From Thermocaproicibacter sp002410755 (GTDB lineage: Bacteria; Bacillota; Clostridia; Oscillospirales; Acutalibacteraceae), in NCBI GenBank assembly GCA_036839715.1, contig DAITDU010000009.1, positions 1-55,114 on the forward strand: a stretch of 55,114 nucleotides of DNA. Reading direction: 5' to 3'. Shown here one piece after another: positions 16,399 to 25,631 of this stretch. Position 1 is the first letter of the stretch, and every line of letters begins with the position of its first letter. Below the pieces are notes generated by a model. The model was not told the DNA's origin and did no database searches. It worked only from the letters and a program-made list of their open reading frames with translations. Made by a program: the position numbers and the translations under genes.

Positions 16399-17874
16399 TT
16401 ACAGCATTTTCTCGTCTGACGGCAAAAGTGGCCCTGAAATGACTTGTCCTTTTTCAATATAAAATTTAGTATTGTTATAATTGCTGTTCAAAGTAATGCT
16501 GCAATTACCAATAGTAATTTTTGTTCCCGCAAAAATTATTTTCAGTCCAATCACATTAAAATCAGCGACGGAACTTACCGGTGCTTTCTGAAGGGTTGAA
16601 ATTTGACGCTGATAGCTTTCTACTGCTTTTTCGGAAACTCTAATCCTTTGCAGTAGACTCTTCATCAGTGATGTCTCTTTTGCAGAATTTTTACTCTGCA
16701 TGGATTGTCGCTTTGCTGAGTCAAGCTGTCCCCTGAGGCTTCGTTGTTTTGCGCTTTCCTTTGAAATTTCCCGGTTCAGGCTGTCAATCTGATTCTTACT
16801 GGCAGACGTCCCTGTGATAGCACTATAAAGTTCTTGAGAATCAATAACAAGATCCGTTTTCAAATTATTTATCGTACCGATATTTTTAGCATATACCTGT
16901 TTTCCCGCGCAGCAGTCCCCACCCATAATAGACGCTTTTCTGCCACGCATGATAACTGACTGCTTGGCTTTTACCTTGCTGTTCATCAGTACGTCAGCAT
17001 AAAGGTCTCCGCCACAGCGCACCGTTGCATTTTGGATATACTTTGATTCAATATTTCCGCCTGCAGAAATACTGCCGCCGCTTAATCCATTAATTCCGCT
17101 TGCAACTGTTATGTTCCCGGCCGCCTGCAAGGTAGCACCTTCTACCATACCATAGACTGAAATATCACCGCCAGCTTTTACAGAGAATCCTTCCAGAACA
17201 TCGCCCCGGACAATAACAGTCCCAATAAAATTGATGTTACCGGACGAATTGTCAACATCGCCCTTTACAACAAAAGTCTCATTTACATTCAAAATGTTTT
17301 TCCTGTAATCAATGCAGCCATCAATAGCAGCGGAAAGTTCCATTCGGTCTTGTGATACTAAAGTATGAAGACCCCTTGGGAAAACCGGAAGCCTACATTT
17401 CCGGAATGAAACTGGCTTGCCATAGACATCTTCCCCGTCTTTCCCTGGAGGAGGCGGAATAATCCGGCAAAGCACATCCCCCTTTTTCACATTCTGAACA
17501 ATATCAAGGTTGCGATAATCGACCGTACCGTCCGCACGTTTAACAGGCAGTCCCTTCTGATCCGTCCGAAAGAGATAGATAAGCTTTGCTTCCCCTTCAT
17601 CTTCAGGCTGGGTTCCTTTTGCACAGACCAGTGGTTTTGAGTAATTTTTTCCGGCACAGTAACGCCGGATATTATCCAGGCAAAGGCCATTAGTAACACC
17701 TTTTTCCGCTAAAAGGCCAGTTACTGATTTTTCCGCAAGCACCTGCTCCGGCGGCATATCTTTCACAGTAAGATACGCTGTCATTTTGTCACCGGAGACA
17801 CCTACCTCCAGTTTTGGCACTTTTTCTTTGACTTCCCCAATAGAAGCCTGCCCATCCTTTCTGGTCATACCCAT
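16399..17874 (-). CDS. FapA family (DUF342) protein
   Basis: A 491-aa protein of the FapA/DUF342 family. An N-terminal alpha/beta region (about 1-170, with the conserved IIPPPPGKDGEDVYG turn) is followed by a right-handed beta-helix made of repeated strands ending in Gly (VVKGDV, VIVRGDV, ISVYGMVEGA, VASGINGLSGG). A coiled coil (about 365-430) and a short final strand come last. Relatives occur in flagellar operons of Clostridia and in signalling operons elsewhere; a polymer-binding or scaffold role has been suggested, but the function is not settled. The gene lies between flgG and cheC. Confidence 0.88.
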   Translation of the reverse strand: MGMTRKDGQASIGEVKEKVPKLEVGVSGDKMTAYLTVKDMPPEQVLAEKSVTGLLAEKGVTNGLCLDNIRRYCAGKNYSKPLVCAKGTQPEDEGEAKLIYLFRTDQKGLPVKRADGTVDYRNLDIVQNVKKGDVLCRIIPPPPGKDGEDVYGKPVSFRKCRLPVFPRGLHTLVSQDRMELSAAIDGCIDYRKNILNVNETFVVKGDVDNSSGNINFIGTVIVRGDVLEGFSVKAGGDISVYGMVEGATLQAAGNITVASGINGLSGGSISAGGNIESKYIQNATVRCGGDLYADVLMNSKVKAKQSVIMRGRKASIMGGDCCAGKQVYAKNIGTINNLKTDLVIDSQELYSAITGTSASKNQIDSLNREISKESAKQRSLRGQLDSAKRQSMQSKNSAKETSLMKSLLQRIRVSEKAVESYQRQISTLQKAPVSSVADFNVIGLKIIFAGTKITIGNCSITLNSNYNNTKFYIEKGQVISGPLLPSDEKML

Positions 17875-17913
17875 TTTTTAACCCCTCCAAATAATTTCTT
17901 CCCTAACAGTCCC

Positions 17914-18621
17914 TCAGCGCAGGCTATTTACTGTCTGCATCACTTCATCTGTCATTACTGCCATTTTGGCATCCAAGTCATAGGCGCGCTCCTGAAGTAT
18001 GACATTTGACATCTCTGTTGCAAAATCAGTTCCAGAAGATTCCAGACATTCCTGACAAATATCGGCATTCTGTACGGTAACCGCAGACCCCGAACGGTTC
18101 GTCGAGACATAGCAACTGTCCCCGTTCTTAATTAGGCCGTCCAAGTTGCGGAATGTAAAGACGCCAACATTTTGCTTAGCCTTAGAATCTGTTACGGGAA
18201 TCGTCTGACCGTTTGAACTGAGTACAAGGTTTCCGGAAGAATCTGCAAGGTAAAAACGACCGTCGCCGCGCTGTGACAAGCCAAACCGGCCATCCCTTGT
18301 ATATACCGTCTGTCCGTCCGAAGTTTTTACTGCAAAGAAATTTCTCTGATCTGTTAAAGCATAATCCTGTGGAAGGTCCGTTTCTGTCATGCCGGAAGTT
18401 CCAAAAATGGTATCAGTCTTCCCCAGCTTGCTTCCATGCCCAACTTTCAGTTCCGGTGCCACTTCCTGCTCTTTTACATTTGTGTAGAGGAGATCAGCAA
18501 AGGAAGGGCTATCTGCTTTAAATCCATCCGTAGAAAGGTTCGCAATGTTATTAGCTGTAACATTCATGGCTTTTTGTGCCCAGTACATTCCAGTAGAGGC
18601 AGTACGAAATCCAACAGTCAA
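17914..18621 (-). CDS. flgG: Flagellar rod/basal-body protein, FlgG-like
   Basis: Rod or hook-basal-body protein of the FlgF/FlgG (FlhO/FlhP) family, 235 aa. The N-terminal motif NVTANNIANLSTDGFKAD and the C-terminal helix LQERAYDLDAKMAVMTDEVMQTVNSLR are the two halves of the conserved D0 coiled coil. The middle has the TRDGRFGLS turn. Translation appears to begin at TTG 18621, which has GGGAG nine bases upstream. The exact rod paralogue cannot be settled by eye; I use FlgG because it follows the FlgF-like gene by 20 bp. Confidence 0.85.
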   Translation of the reverse strand: MTVGFRTASTGMYWAQKAMNVTANNIANLSTDGFKADSPSFADLLYTNVKEQEVAPELKVGHGSKLGKTDTIFGTSGMTETDLPQDYALTDQRNFFAVKTSDGQTVYTRDGRFGLSQRGDGRFYLADSSGNLVLSSNGQTIPVTDSKAKQNVGVFTFRNLDGLIKNGDSCYVSTNRSGSAVTVQNADICQECLESSGTDFATEMSNVILQERAYDLDAKMAVMTDEVMQTVNSLR

Positions 18622-18640
18622 TTTAAATCACTCCCTGCTT

Positions 18641-19375
18641 TTAAACTTTTCCGATATCAACAGCCTTACCAAGAATCTGGTCATACATTTTCAGCGCCAT
18701 TGAGCAGGACTGTAGGCTACGCTGGGAAGCAATGCCATGCGTCAGCTCTTCCCCCATATCAGCGTTGGAAGACTCAACAGATTTCCATACAATCTGCGGT
18801 GCCTGTTTCAGCGTAGCATTTCCACCCTGAAAAAGGCCCTCATCCACCGTGTTTAGCGCTGCATTGTCGGGAAACTGGTAAATACCAATGCTGCTGGCTA
18901 ACTGATTCCCGACAAAAAGGTTTCCCTCGCGGTCACAGGTTACATTATCCGTGCCAAGACGAATAGGCTGGCCATCCTTCCCAAGAATTCGGCCAACACC
19001 GTTCAGCACAAGATAGCCATTATTATCCAAGTTAAAACTGCCGTTCCGAGTATAGTAAGTCCCGCCATTTCCCTGGACGGCAAAAAAGCCGTCACCGCTG
19101 ACAGCAAAATCAAGGCTGCGGCCGGTTGATGAAAACGCTCCCTGTGAAAAGTCGGTATCCGTTTTGTCCGCTGCCGTTGCCATCAGCGTCGTTTTTCCAA
19201 TCGGAGTCCGCTGGGAATCAATGCGGTCAAGCATTATCTCTCCGAACGTCCTGGAAGAAAGGTGCTGAGCTTTATAGCCATTTGTCTCAGCATTTGCCAT
19301 ATTGTTGCTGACAGTGTCCAGGATCCTGTTTTGTGTCAGCATCCCGGAAGTAAGCATGTAAAAGCCCCTGACCAT
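18641..19375 (-). CDS. flgF: Flagellar rod/basal-body protein, FlgF-like
   Basis: Second FlgF/FlgG family member, 244 aa. It starts MVRGFYMLTSGMLTQNRILD and has the family motif TVSNNMANAETNGYKA, the central AVSGDGFFAVQGNGGTYYTRN and the C-terminal helix SCSMALKMYDQILGKAVD. This is a structural part of the rod, exported by the type III apparatus. ATG with GGAGGA upstream. It follows sigD by 29 bp. FlgF versus FlgG naming is tentative. Confidence 0.87.
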   Translation of the reverse strand: MVRGFYMLTSGMLTQNRILDTVSNNMANAETNGYKAQHLSSRTFGEIMLDRIDSQRTPIGKTTLMATAADKTDTDFSQGAFSSTGRSLDFAVSGDGFFAVQGNGGTYYTRNGSFNLDNNGYLVLNGVGRILGKDGQPIRLGTDNVTCDREGNLFVGNQLASSIGIYQFPDNAALNTVDEGLFQGGNATLKQAPQIVWKSVESSNADMGEELTHGIASQRSLQSCSMALKMYDQILGKAVDIGKV

Positions 19376-19404
19376 CTTTTCTGTTCCTCCTTCATTAGTT
19401 TTTT

Positions 19405-20175
19405 CTATTGTGTCAGATAAGCCCCGATTTTTTTCCTCAGCTTTTTTAGCGCACTGGAATGAATCTGAGAAACCCTGGAATCACTGATATTCAAAATTTC
19501 CGATATTTCTTTAATTTTCAGATGTTCTTTATAATACAGCGAAATAACGAGTTTTTCTTTCTCGTCCAGCTGGTTAATATTTTCCGCCAACACATTCCGC
19601 AACTCTTTTTTCGCCATGGATTGTTCCGGGCTGGCAACGGCATCATTCATGCGCAGAGTAAAGTCTTCTACCCCTTTTTCGTAGACGATTTCCTCAAATG
19701 AAAGCATATTCATAGAACAGGTTTCTGCCATCATTTTTTCATATTCATCCAAACTGACATGTAAATAATCCGCTAATTCCTGATCCGTTGGGGAACGACT
19801 CAACTTTTGGTTTAGCTCTTCGTCGGCAGTGCTGATATCCCGCTGCCATTTCTTCAGCCTGCGCGGAAAGCAGTCCTGTTTGCGGATGTAATCAATCATC
19901 GCCCCACGTATCCGAATAGATGCATAAGTTTCAAATTTTACATTTTTTGTTATATCAAATCGCTGTATGGCATCCATCAGGGCAATAAGGCCCTCGCTTA
20001 TTATATCGTCCATATAATTAAAATACTGATAGCGCCCTACAATTTTCAGGGCAATGCAGCGCACAAGATAGCTGTATTTTTCAATCAGCCGGTCCCGGAC
20101 GGACGTTTCCCTTTTTTGGCTGTAGCGCAGCCATAGCTTTTGAAGTGTCTGCTGTTCTGCCACCGACTTTTCCAT
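19405..20175 (-). CDS. sigD: RNA polymerase sigma factor for flagellar genes, SigD/FliA
   Basis: A 256-aa sigma-28 family factor. Region 2 is clear (SYLVRCIALKIVGRYQYFNYMDDIISEG, then RFDITKNVKFETYASIRIRG, then the DYIRKQDCFPRRL segment). Regions 3 and 4 follow, with helix-turn-helix KIKEISEILNISDSRVSQIHSSALKKLR. It should read the TAAA-N15-GCCGATAT promoters found at 8244, 11884, 40920 and 45751. It is encoded late in the early operon, after flhA, as in Bacillus where distance from the promoter limits SigD dose. The antagonist FlgM is at 40981. Confidence 0.97.
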   Translation of the reverse strand: MEKSVAEQQTLQKLWLRYSQKRETSVRDRLIEKYSYLVRCIALKIVGRYQYFNYMDDIISEGLIALMDAIQRFDITKNVKFETYASIRIRGAMIDYIRKQDCFPRRLKKWQRDISTADEELNQKLSRSPTDQELADYLHVSLDEYEKMMAETCSMNMLSFEEIVYEKGVEDFTLRMNDAVASPEQSMAKKELRNVLAENINQLDEKEKLVISLYYKEHLKIKEISEILNISDSRVSQIHSSALKKLRKKIGAYLTQ

Positions 20176-20218
20176 TTTCAGGCTGCGCCCCTTTCCATTA
20201 AAAATCTGTTTTCAGCCG

Positions 20219-22285
20219 TTAGTCCAATGTAACATTGGCGACTGCCTGGATTTGGACATTGTTCTCCAGCTCATTAAATGAAAGCACAACAGCTTTTGGA
20301 TAGAACTGCTGCATCAGCTTGCTGAAATACAGCCGCACAATCGGCGACGTAAGGATCACCGGTGTTGTCACAATGTCTTTCACATTTTTAATACATTTTG
20401 TCAGTTCAGTAATAATCTTCTGTGTCGTCTGAGGATCAAGCGCGAGATATGTACCGTGCTCATTTTTGCTAATAGAGTTGATAATTGTCTTTTCAACTGT
20501 GCTGTCCAGAGTAATAACTTTGATTTGCCCACCTTCAGACCACTGGCGGGTAATCGTGCGACGGAGTGCCTGTCGGACATACTCTGTCAGCAACTCCGGA
20601 TCATGTACACTGGAGGCAAAATTTGAAATTGTTTCCAAAATGGTATCCATATCACGGATTGGGACTCCTTCACGCAGCAGATTGCACAGCACTTTCTGAA
20701 GGTTCGCCTGTGTAATTACGTTTGGCACCACATCATTGACAAGAGTTGCATTATACTTTTTCATATTATCCAAAATCTGATTAACATCCTGGCGGGAAAG
20801 AAGTTCATAGGCGTGTTTGCGGATGGTCTCAGAGAGATGCGTTATTACGACGGAAAGTGGATCAATTACCGTATAGCCATACATCTCTGCCATATCCTTT
20901 TTATCCGGGGTAATCCATTTGCTTGGGATTCCGTAAGCAGGCTCAACCGTATCAATCCCGTCAATTTCGCCCGTCAAATTACCTGGATCAAGTGCGAGGT
21001 AATAGTCCATCAGGATTTCACCGCGGGCAACCTCCTCACCTTTAATCTTGATTACATACTGGTCGGGGTTTAACATTCCGCCGTCACGTAGACGGATTGG
21101 AGGAACAACCATCCCCATTTCCGTTGCAAACTGCTTACGGAACATGACAAGCCTGTCGATAAAGCTACTTCCGCTCCGTTCATCAACAAGCGGAATCAGG
21201 CTATAGCCGAAATCCATTTCAACTGCATCCAGCGGAAGCAGTTTGTAGATATTATCAATATTCTTGTAATATTCCGTCTCGTTTTCCGGCTGGCCCGCAG
21301 CCGCTACAGATTTCCCCTTTGCGGTCTGCCTTTTTTCTCCGTCAGTCTTTTTCTGTTTCTTTATCAGCCGGTTGCCGAACGCAATCAAGAAAGCGGCAAC
21401 CAGAAGCATTTGCGGGATTGGCATGCTCGGGATAAAGCACAGACCAACCAGTGTAAGGCCCGCCAGAATAAAAACAATTGGCTGAGCCAGAAATTGGCGG
21501 GTAACATCTTCACCAAGGGTGGATTTCGATGCAGCGCGCGTCACAATCATGCCGGTCGCAGTGGAAATCATCAGTGCCGGAATTTGGGAAACAAGGCCAT
21601 CGCCGACCGACGCAATTGTGTAAGTGCTCAAGGCTTCCTGAAAAGAAATGCTATTCTGAACCATGCCAATTATCATGCCGCCAATCAAGTTAATGAATGT
21701 AATGACAATAGACATGACGGCATCGCCTTTTACAAATTTGCTGGCACCGTCCATAGAACCATAAAACTCCGCTTCACGCTGGACATCATCACGACGCTGG
21801 CGCGCCTGCTCTTCAGTGATTAAGCCAGAATTCAAATCGGCGTCAATAGCCATCTGCTTGCCCGGCATAGCATCCAGTTTAAAACGCGCCGCGACTTCCG
21901 AAACACGCTCGGAACCTTTTGTAATAACCATGAAATTGACCAACACGATAATCAGGAATACAATAAACCCAACAACGACATTACCTTGCAGAACAAATGT
22001 ACCGAATGTCTCAATTACTTTTCCAGCATTGCCCTTGTTTGTGAGGATTTGCCGTGTGGAAGAAATATTCAGCGCAAGGCGGAACAGAGTAGCAATCAGC
22101 AGGATTGACGGAAAAACGGAAAATTCCAACGCTGTCTTAATATACATTGTCATCAGCAGAATAATAAGGGACAAAGCAATGTTCAGGATAAACATCATAT
22201 CCAGCAACGGGGTTGGCAGTGGAATAATGATGAGAGCGATAATCAGTATGACAAAAATCGACACAGCATGATTAAAAAACTTCAA
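20219..22285 (-). CDS. flhA: Flagellar export gate protein FlhA
   Basis: Large export-gate component, 688 aa. The N-terminal half has about eight membrane helices and the conserved cytosolic FHIPEP loop region (KGSERVSEVAARFKLDAMPGKQM and DADLNSGLITEEQARQRR). The cytosolic C-terminal domain (about 350-688) binds chaperone-substrate complexes. The reading frame starts at TTG 22285, immediately after the flhB stop, with AGGAG inside the end of flhB. The start sequence KFFNHAVSIFVILIIA fits FlhA N termini. flhF and flhG, which usually follow, are absent; sigD comes next. Confidence 0.97.
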   Translation of the reverse strand: MKFFNHAVSIFVILIIALIIIPLPTPLLDMMFILNIALSLIILLMTMYIKTALEFSVFPSILLIATLFRLALNISSTRQILTNKGNAGKVIETFGTFVLQGNVVVGFIVFLIIVLVNFMVITKGSERVSEVAARFKLDAMPGKQMAIDADLNSGLITEEQARQRRDDVQREAEFYGSMDGASKFVKGDAVMSIVITFINLIGGMIIGMVQNSISFQEALSTYTIASVGDGLVSQIPALMISTATGMIVTRAASKSTLGEDVTRQFLAQPIVFILAGLTLVGLCFIPSMPIPQMLLVAAFLIAFGNRLIKKQKKTDGEKRQTAKGKSVAAAGQPENETEYYKNIDNIYKLLPLDAVEMDFGYSLIPLVDERSGSSFIDRLVMFRKQFATEMGMVVPPIRLRDGGMLNPDQYVIKIKGEEVARGEILMDYYLALDPGNLTGEIDGIDTVEPAYGIPSKWITPDKKDMAEMYGYTVIDPLSVVITHLSETIRKHAYELLSRQDVNQILDNMKKYNATLVNDVVPNVITQANLQKVLCNLLREGVPIRDMDTILETISNFASSVHDPELLTEYVRQALRRTITRQWSEGGQIKVITLDSTVEKTIINSISKNEHGTYLALDPQTTQKIITELTKCIKNVKDIVTTPVILTSPIVRLYFSKLMQQFYPKAVVLSFNELENNVQIQAVANVTLD

Positions 22286-23356
22286 TTACCGCTTCATCTC
22301 CTTTTTCCTTAGCTGAAACACCCAAGCCATAATGCTGGCAAGGGGGGCATAAAATTCAGGAGGTATCTGCTCGTCCACTTTTACAGCGGCATAAAGTGCA
22401 CGTGCAAGTGGTTTATCCTCTTTCATGGGAATATGGTATTGCTCCGCAATCTCAATAATTTTAAAAGCAATGCGATCCTGGCCTTTTGCAACAACAACCG
22501 GTGCTTCATCTTTTTCCGGGTTATAGCGGAGCGCTACGGCGAAGTGTGTCGGGTTTCGGACAACGACATCAGCAGTTGGTACCTGCTGCATCATACGTTT
22601 GCGCGACAGGCTCCGCTGAACCTGACGGATTCTGCTTTTGGTCTCGGGATTTCCCTCGGTCTCCTTAAATTCTTCTTTCAGTTCCTGCTTTGTCATCTTG
22701 ATATTACGTTCGTAATCCCACCTCTGATAAAGGTAGTCCGCCGCAGCAATTCCAATAAAAATAAGAGACATCTGAATCACCAAATCGAAAATATCATCGA
22801 GAACATTAGCAGTTGCCCGCAAGACACTTTCTCCCATCAGCCTGGAGCAGTGGGCACACATATCAGTGATTTTTGTATAAAACAGATAGCCAATCAAGGC
22901 GGTCTTAATAATTGCTTTGAGCACCTCAATAACAGAACGGAGAGAAAAAAGGCGCTTGAAACCTTGGGTTAGGCTAATATTTGAAAATTTAAATTTAATT
23001 TTTTCGCCTGAGAATTTGAACTTTGTCTGAGCTCCGGTTATTAGAACGGCAACAGCAACAGACGTAAGCATTACTGGTGCGGAAAGGACTAGGATGTCCA
23101 GCCATGTTTGCCTATTAATGTCCTGCACAAAGTTGCTGTCAAGCATATTATTGGTCTTTGCATAATTAAAAAAGCGGGTAATAAGATTACAACTATAGCG
23201 GTAAATGTATGGCATGGCAACGCGCAGAACCGTAAAAATAGCCAATATGGAAAAAGCACTGACCGCATCGGAGCTTTGGAAAAGGTTACCTTTTTTTCGT
23301 TCATCTTCGCGCTTTTTTGGCGTAGCTTCTTCGGTTTTTTCTTCAGTTGTATCGAT
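22286..23356 (-). CDS. flhB: Flagellar export switch protein FlhB (apparent ATC start codon)
   Basis: Controls the switch of export substrate from rod/hook to filament. Four membrane helices are followed by a cytosolic domain with the autocleavage site NPTH at about 268-271. The first ATG/GTG/TTG in frame is TTG 23245, which would cut off 37 residues. The frame upstream encodes a textbook FlhB N terminus (TEEKTEEATPKKREDERKKG) back to a stop at 23372-23374, with no ATG, GTG or TTG. ATC 23356 lies seven bases after GGGGAG and gives 356 aa, the normal size. Either a rare start codon is used or there is a base error here. Confidence 0.92.
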   Translation of the reverse strand: MDTTEEKTEEATPKKREDERKKGNLFQSSDAVSAFSILAIFTVLRVAMPYIYRYSCNLITRFFNYAKTNNMLDSNFVQDINRQTWLDILVLSAPVMLTSVAVAVLITGAQTKFKFSGEKIKFKFSNISLTQGFKRLFSLRSVIEVLKAIIKTALIGYLFYTKITDMCAHCSRLMGESVLRATANVLDDIFDLVIQMSLIFIGIAAADYLYQRWDYERNIKMTKQELKEEFKETEGNPETKSRIRQVQRSLSRKRMMQQVPTADVVVRNPTHFAVALRYNPEKDEAPVVVAKGQDRIAFKIIEIAEQYHIPMKEDKPLARALYAAVKVDEQIPPEFYAPLASIMAWVFQLRKKEMKR

Positions 23357-23380
23357 TCCTAATCTCCCCTCTCACAATAC

Positions 23381-24157
23381 CTATTCCAGCATGGAATAAA
23401 AGGCGCTGATATTCTGAAACATCACGCTGATCAGCTTTTCAATGAAAGAAGCAAAAGACGGAACCAAAACGATGGTGACAAGAAAGCCAACAATCAGTTT
23501 TAACTGAATTTCTATCGTAAAAATATCAATCTGTGGTACCGCCGTCATCAGAATGCCCACCCCGATCTCAGTGACTGTTTCAACAGCAATCATCGGCAGG
23601 CAAAGCTTCGCACAATATATCAGCATCAGCCCGAAGGAGGAAACCAATTTACCGAAAACATCAGCCGGAAGAGGCGTATCTCCATAAGGGATGGCAGAAC
23701 CAAGCTTGACAAAAAGCTGCATCAATGTCAAATGCGAATTTGTTAGAAAAAAAATCAGCATAAACATGGCGTTCATCAGTGAAGCGGAAAGCGGCATGGA
23801 AATATTACTCTGGGGATCGTAAATCTTTGACATGGAAATGCCTATCTGCATATCCATCTGCTCACCAGCCATGATGATGACCGACTGAATCATTTGCATA
23901 AAGAAACTGACAATAAAACCAATGAGAAATTCTTTTGTAGCACAGATGGTAAAAACCAGGGCCGAATGAATCTGCACAGTTTGGGCCGGTACATAGGGGT
24001 AGGTAAAAACTGTAAGTGCCAGCGTTAATGCGATCCTGAAAATTGGTGGAATATTTTTCCTACCAAAAATCGGGTTGAGAAGGATGCAACCTGACATCCG
24101 CATAAAAATCAGCAGTAAAAGCGTAAAATTGTAATTCAGATCCACCTCGGCCACCAC
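23381..24157 (-). CDS. fliR: Flagellar export gate protein FliR
   Basis: A 258-aa membrane protein of the FliPQR export gate, with about six hydrophobic helices. Family features include the MRMSGCILLNPIFGRKNIPP start region and the amphipathic GEQMDMQIGISMSKIYDPQS segment. The start is GTG 24157 or 24154, four to seven bases after the fliQ stop. The gene order fliO-P-Q-R-flhB-flhA is standard. Confidence 0.95.
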   Translation of the reverse strand: MVAEVDLNYNFTLLLLIFMRMSGCILLNPIFGRKNIPPIFRIALTLALTVFTYPYVPAQTVQIHSALVFTICATKEFLIGFIVSFFMQMIQSVIIMAGEQMDMQIGISMSKIYDPQSNISMPLSASLMNAMFMLIFFLTNSHLTLMQLFVKLGSAIPYGDTPLPADVFGKLVSSFGLMLIYCAKLCLPMIAVETVTEIGVGILMTAVPQIDIFTIEIQLKLIVGFLVTIVLVPSFASFIEKLISVMFQNISAFYSMLE

Positions 24158-24161
24158 GCCC

Positions 24162-24428
24162 TTAGCTCATCTTGACGATCTGATCAAAGATGTAATAGGT
24201 AAAGTCTTTCATGTTTTCCATCATCCAGGAACCCATTACAACAAGAATAACTGCAATAGCAATCAACTTTGGCACAAATACGACGGACTGTTCATGAATC
24301 TGTGTAGCTGCCTGCAAAATGGATATCACCAGTCCAACTGCCATACTGATAAGCAGAACAGGCGCTGAAACTTTCAGAACGGTTACCATGGCAGACTGTA
24401 TAATCTGCATGACTTGCCCTACAGACAT
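24162..24428 (-). CDS. fliQ: Flagellar export gate protein FliQ
   Basis: An 88-aa protein with two membrane helices (APVLLISMAVGLVISILQAAT and KLIAIAVILVVMGSWMM). FliQ packs around FliP/FliR in the export gate. The family motif TQIHEQSVVFVPKL lies between the helices. ATG 24428 has AGGGAG seven bases upstream; a longer frame from 24461 would add a basic leader not seen in FliQ. Confidence 0.95.
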   Translation of the reverse strand: MSVGQVMQIIQSAMVTVLKVSAPVLLISMAVGLVISILQAATQIHEQSVVFVPKLIAIAVILVVMGSWMMENMKDFTYYIFDQIVKMS

Positions 24429-24463
24429 AGGCCAGCTCCCTTTCCGGCGGAAAAGCCGCACAA

Positions 24464-25231
24464 TTATAAATTAAACGAAGTGACAAGAGTCTTAAACAGC
24501 AGATCCCAACCATCTACAAGGATAAACAGCAAAAGTTTAAATGGCAGCGAAATCATATTCGGCGGCAACATTACCATACCTATTGACATCAGGGTACTGG
24601 AAACAATCATGTCAATAATTAAAAATGGAATATAAAGCAGGAAACCAATAATAAACGCCCTTTTTAGTTCACTTGACATAAACGCCGGAGTTACGACGGT
24701 AATGGGAAGGTCTTTTACTTGAGTGCTGCTTTTCACCTTTCCAAGGTTCCGGAAAAGGTTTAAATCCTCTTTTTTGGTATTTTTCAGCATGAACTCTTTT
24801 AACGGCTCAGTGGCCTTTTGCACAAATTCCTGCTGTGTTATTTTAGACTCTTTATAAGGCTGATACGCTTCTGTATTAATTTTGGCCGTAACCGGAGACA
24901 TGATAAAAAGGGTAAGCATCAGCGAGATGCCAATAATAATTTGGTTCGGCGGCGTATTTTGCAGACCGAGGGCATTGCGCAGAAATGACATTACAATGAC
25001 AATCCTTGTAAAGCAGCTTGTCATAATCAGGATGCTTGGCAACAGGGCAAGCACAGCTAACATTTCTATAATCTGAAGTGTGTTCATACCTTTACCGTTT
25101 ATGTCCACGGTAGCTGCGGAAGCCTGCATTGGCACAAAAAGGAGAAAAGCAAGGGACACCGTCACCGAAAGCAGAATTTTTCGGGCCATCTTACGTTTTT
25201 TTCTGCTTTTTTCCCTGTTATTTTCCATCAT
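24464..25231 (-). CDS. fliP: Flagellar export gate protein FliP
   Basis: About 255 aa. It begins with a basic segment and a cleavable signal-like helix ending in ASAA, as FliP typically does. Conserved membrane parts follow (MTSCFTRIVIVMSFLRNALG, PNQIIIGISLMLTLFIMSPV), and the C-terminal helices include AFIIGFLLYIPFLIIDMIV. It forms the FliP5FliQ4FliR1 core of the export gate. I use ATG 25231 (AGGAA upstream); ATG 25246 is in frame. Either start overlaps the end of fliO. Confidence 0.95.
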   Translation of the reverse strand: MMENNREKSRKKRKMARKILLSVTVSLAFLLFVPMQASAATVDINGKGMNTLQIIEMLAVLALLPSILIMTSCFTRIVIVMSFLRNALGLQNTPPNQIIIGISLMLTLFIMSPVTAKINTEAYQPYKESKITQQEFVQKATEPLKEFMLKNTKKEDLNLFRNLGKVKSSTQVKDLPITVVTPAFMSSELKRAFIIGFLLYIPFLIIDMIVSSTLMSIGMVMLPPNMISLPFKLLLFILVDGWDLLFKTLVTSFNL

Positions 25232-25631
25232 TTTGTTTCCTGCCATTTTCTGTCATATCCCATCTTCCCGTTTTAAGAGCAGAACTGAACACATTTTTAA
25301 AGCTCTGAAAATTTGGCGGAGAATTCCGGGGAGGCTTTTTCAAAAGCTGGCCGTCCAGCTTCATTAAAATGTCCACTCGCTCGTTGGAAAATGACAGCAA
25401 GTAATACTCCCCACAGATTTCTGCTATTACAAGGCCTTTTTCCTGAGCAATATTGACGCGTTCCAAAATATGGATATTATTTGTGCTTGTTATATTGCCG
25501 GCCCTTTTGGTAATAAACTTGCTGAACCTCCAGCAAAGCCAGAGTACAAGTGCTACAGCCAGAACATAAAGCAGCAGCTCACCAAAAGATGATCCATCAG
25601 AAAGGCGAAACCATGAAAGATTCATAGGCAT
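25218..25631 (-). CDS. fliO: Flagellar export assembly protein FliO
   Basis: A 137-aa FliO/FliZ family protein. One membrane helix near residues 17-36 (LLLYVLAVALVLWLCWRFSK) is followed by a small cytosolic beta domain (ILERVNIAQEKGLVIAEICGEYYLLSFS). FliO helps FliP fold and oligomerise. The start overlaps the cheY stop (TGATG), and the end overlaps fliP. Confidence 0.9.
   Translation of the reverse strand: MPMNLSWFRLSDGSSFGELLLYVLAVALVLWLCWRFSKFITKRAGNITSTNNIHILERVNIAQEKGLVIAEICGEYYLLSFSNERVDILMKLDGQLLKKPPRNSPPNFQSFKNVFSSALKTGRWDMTENGRKQNDGK

Noticed and set aside
22286..23245. FlhB starting at TTG 23245
   Set aside because: Would delete a conserved N-terminal segment that is clearly encoded in frame just upstream.
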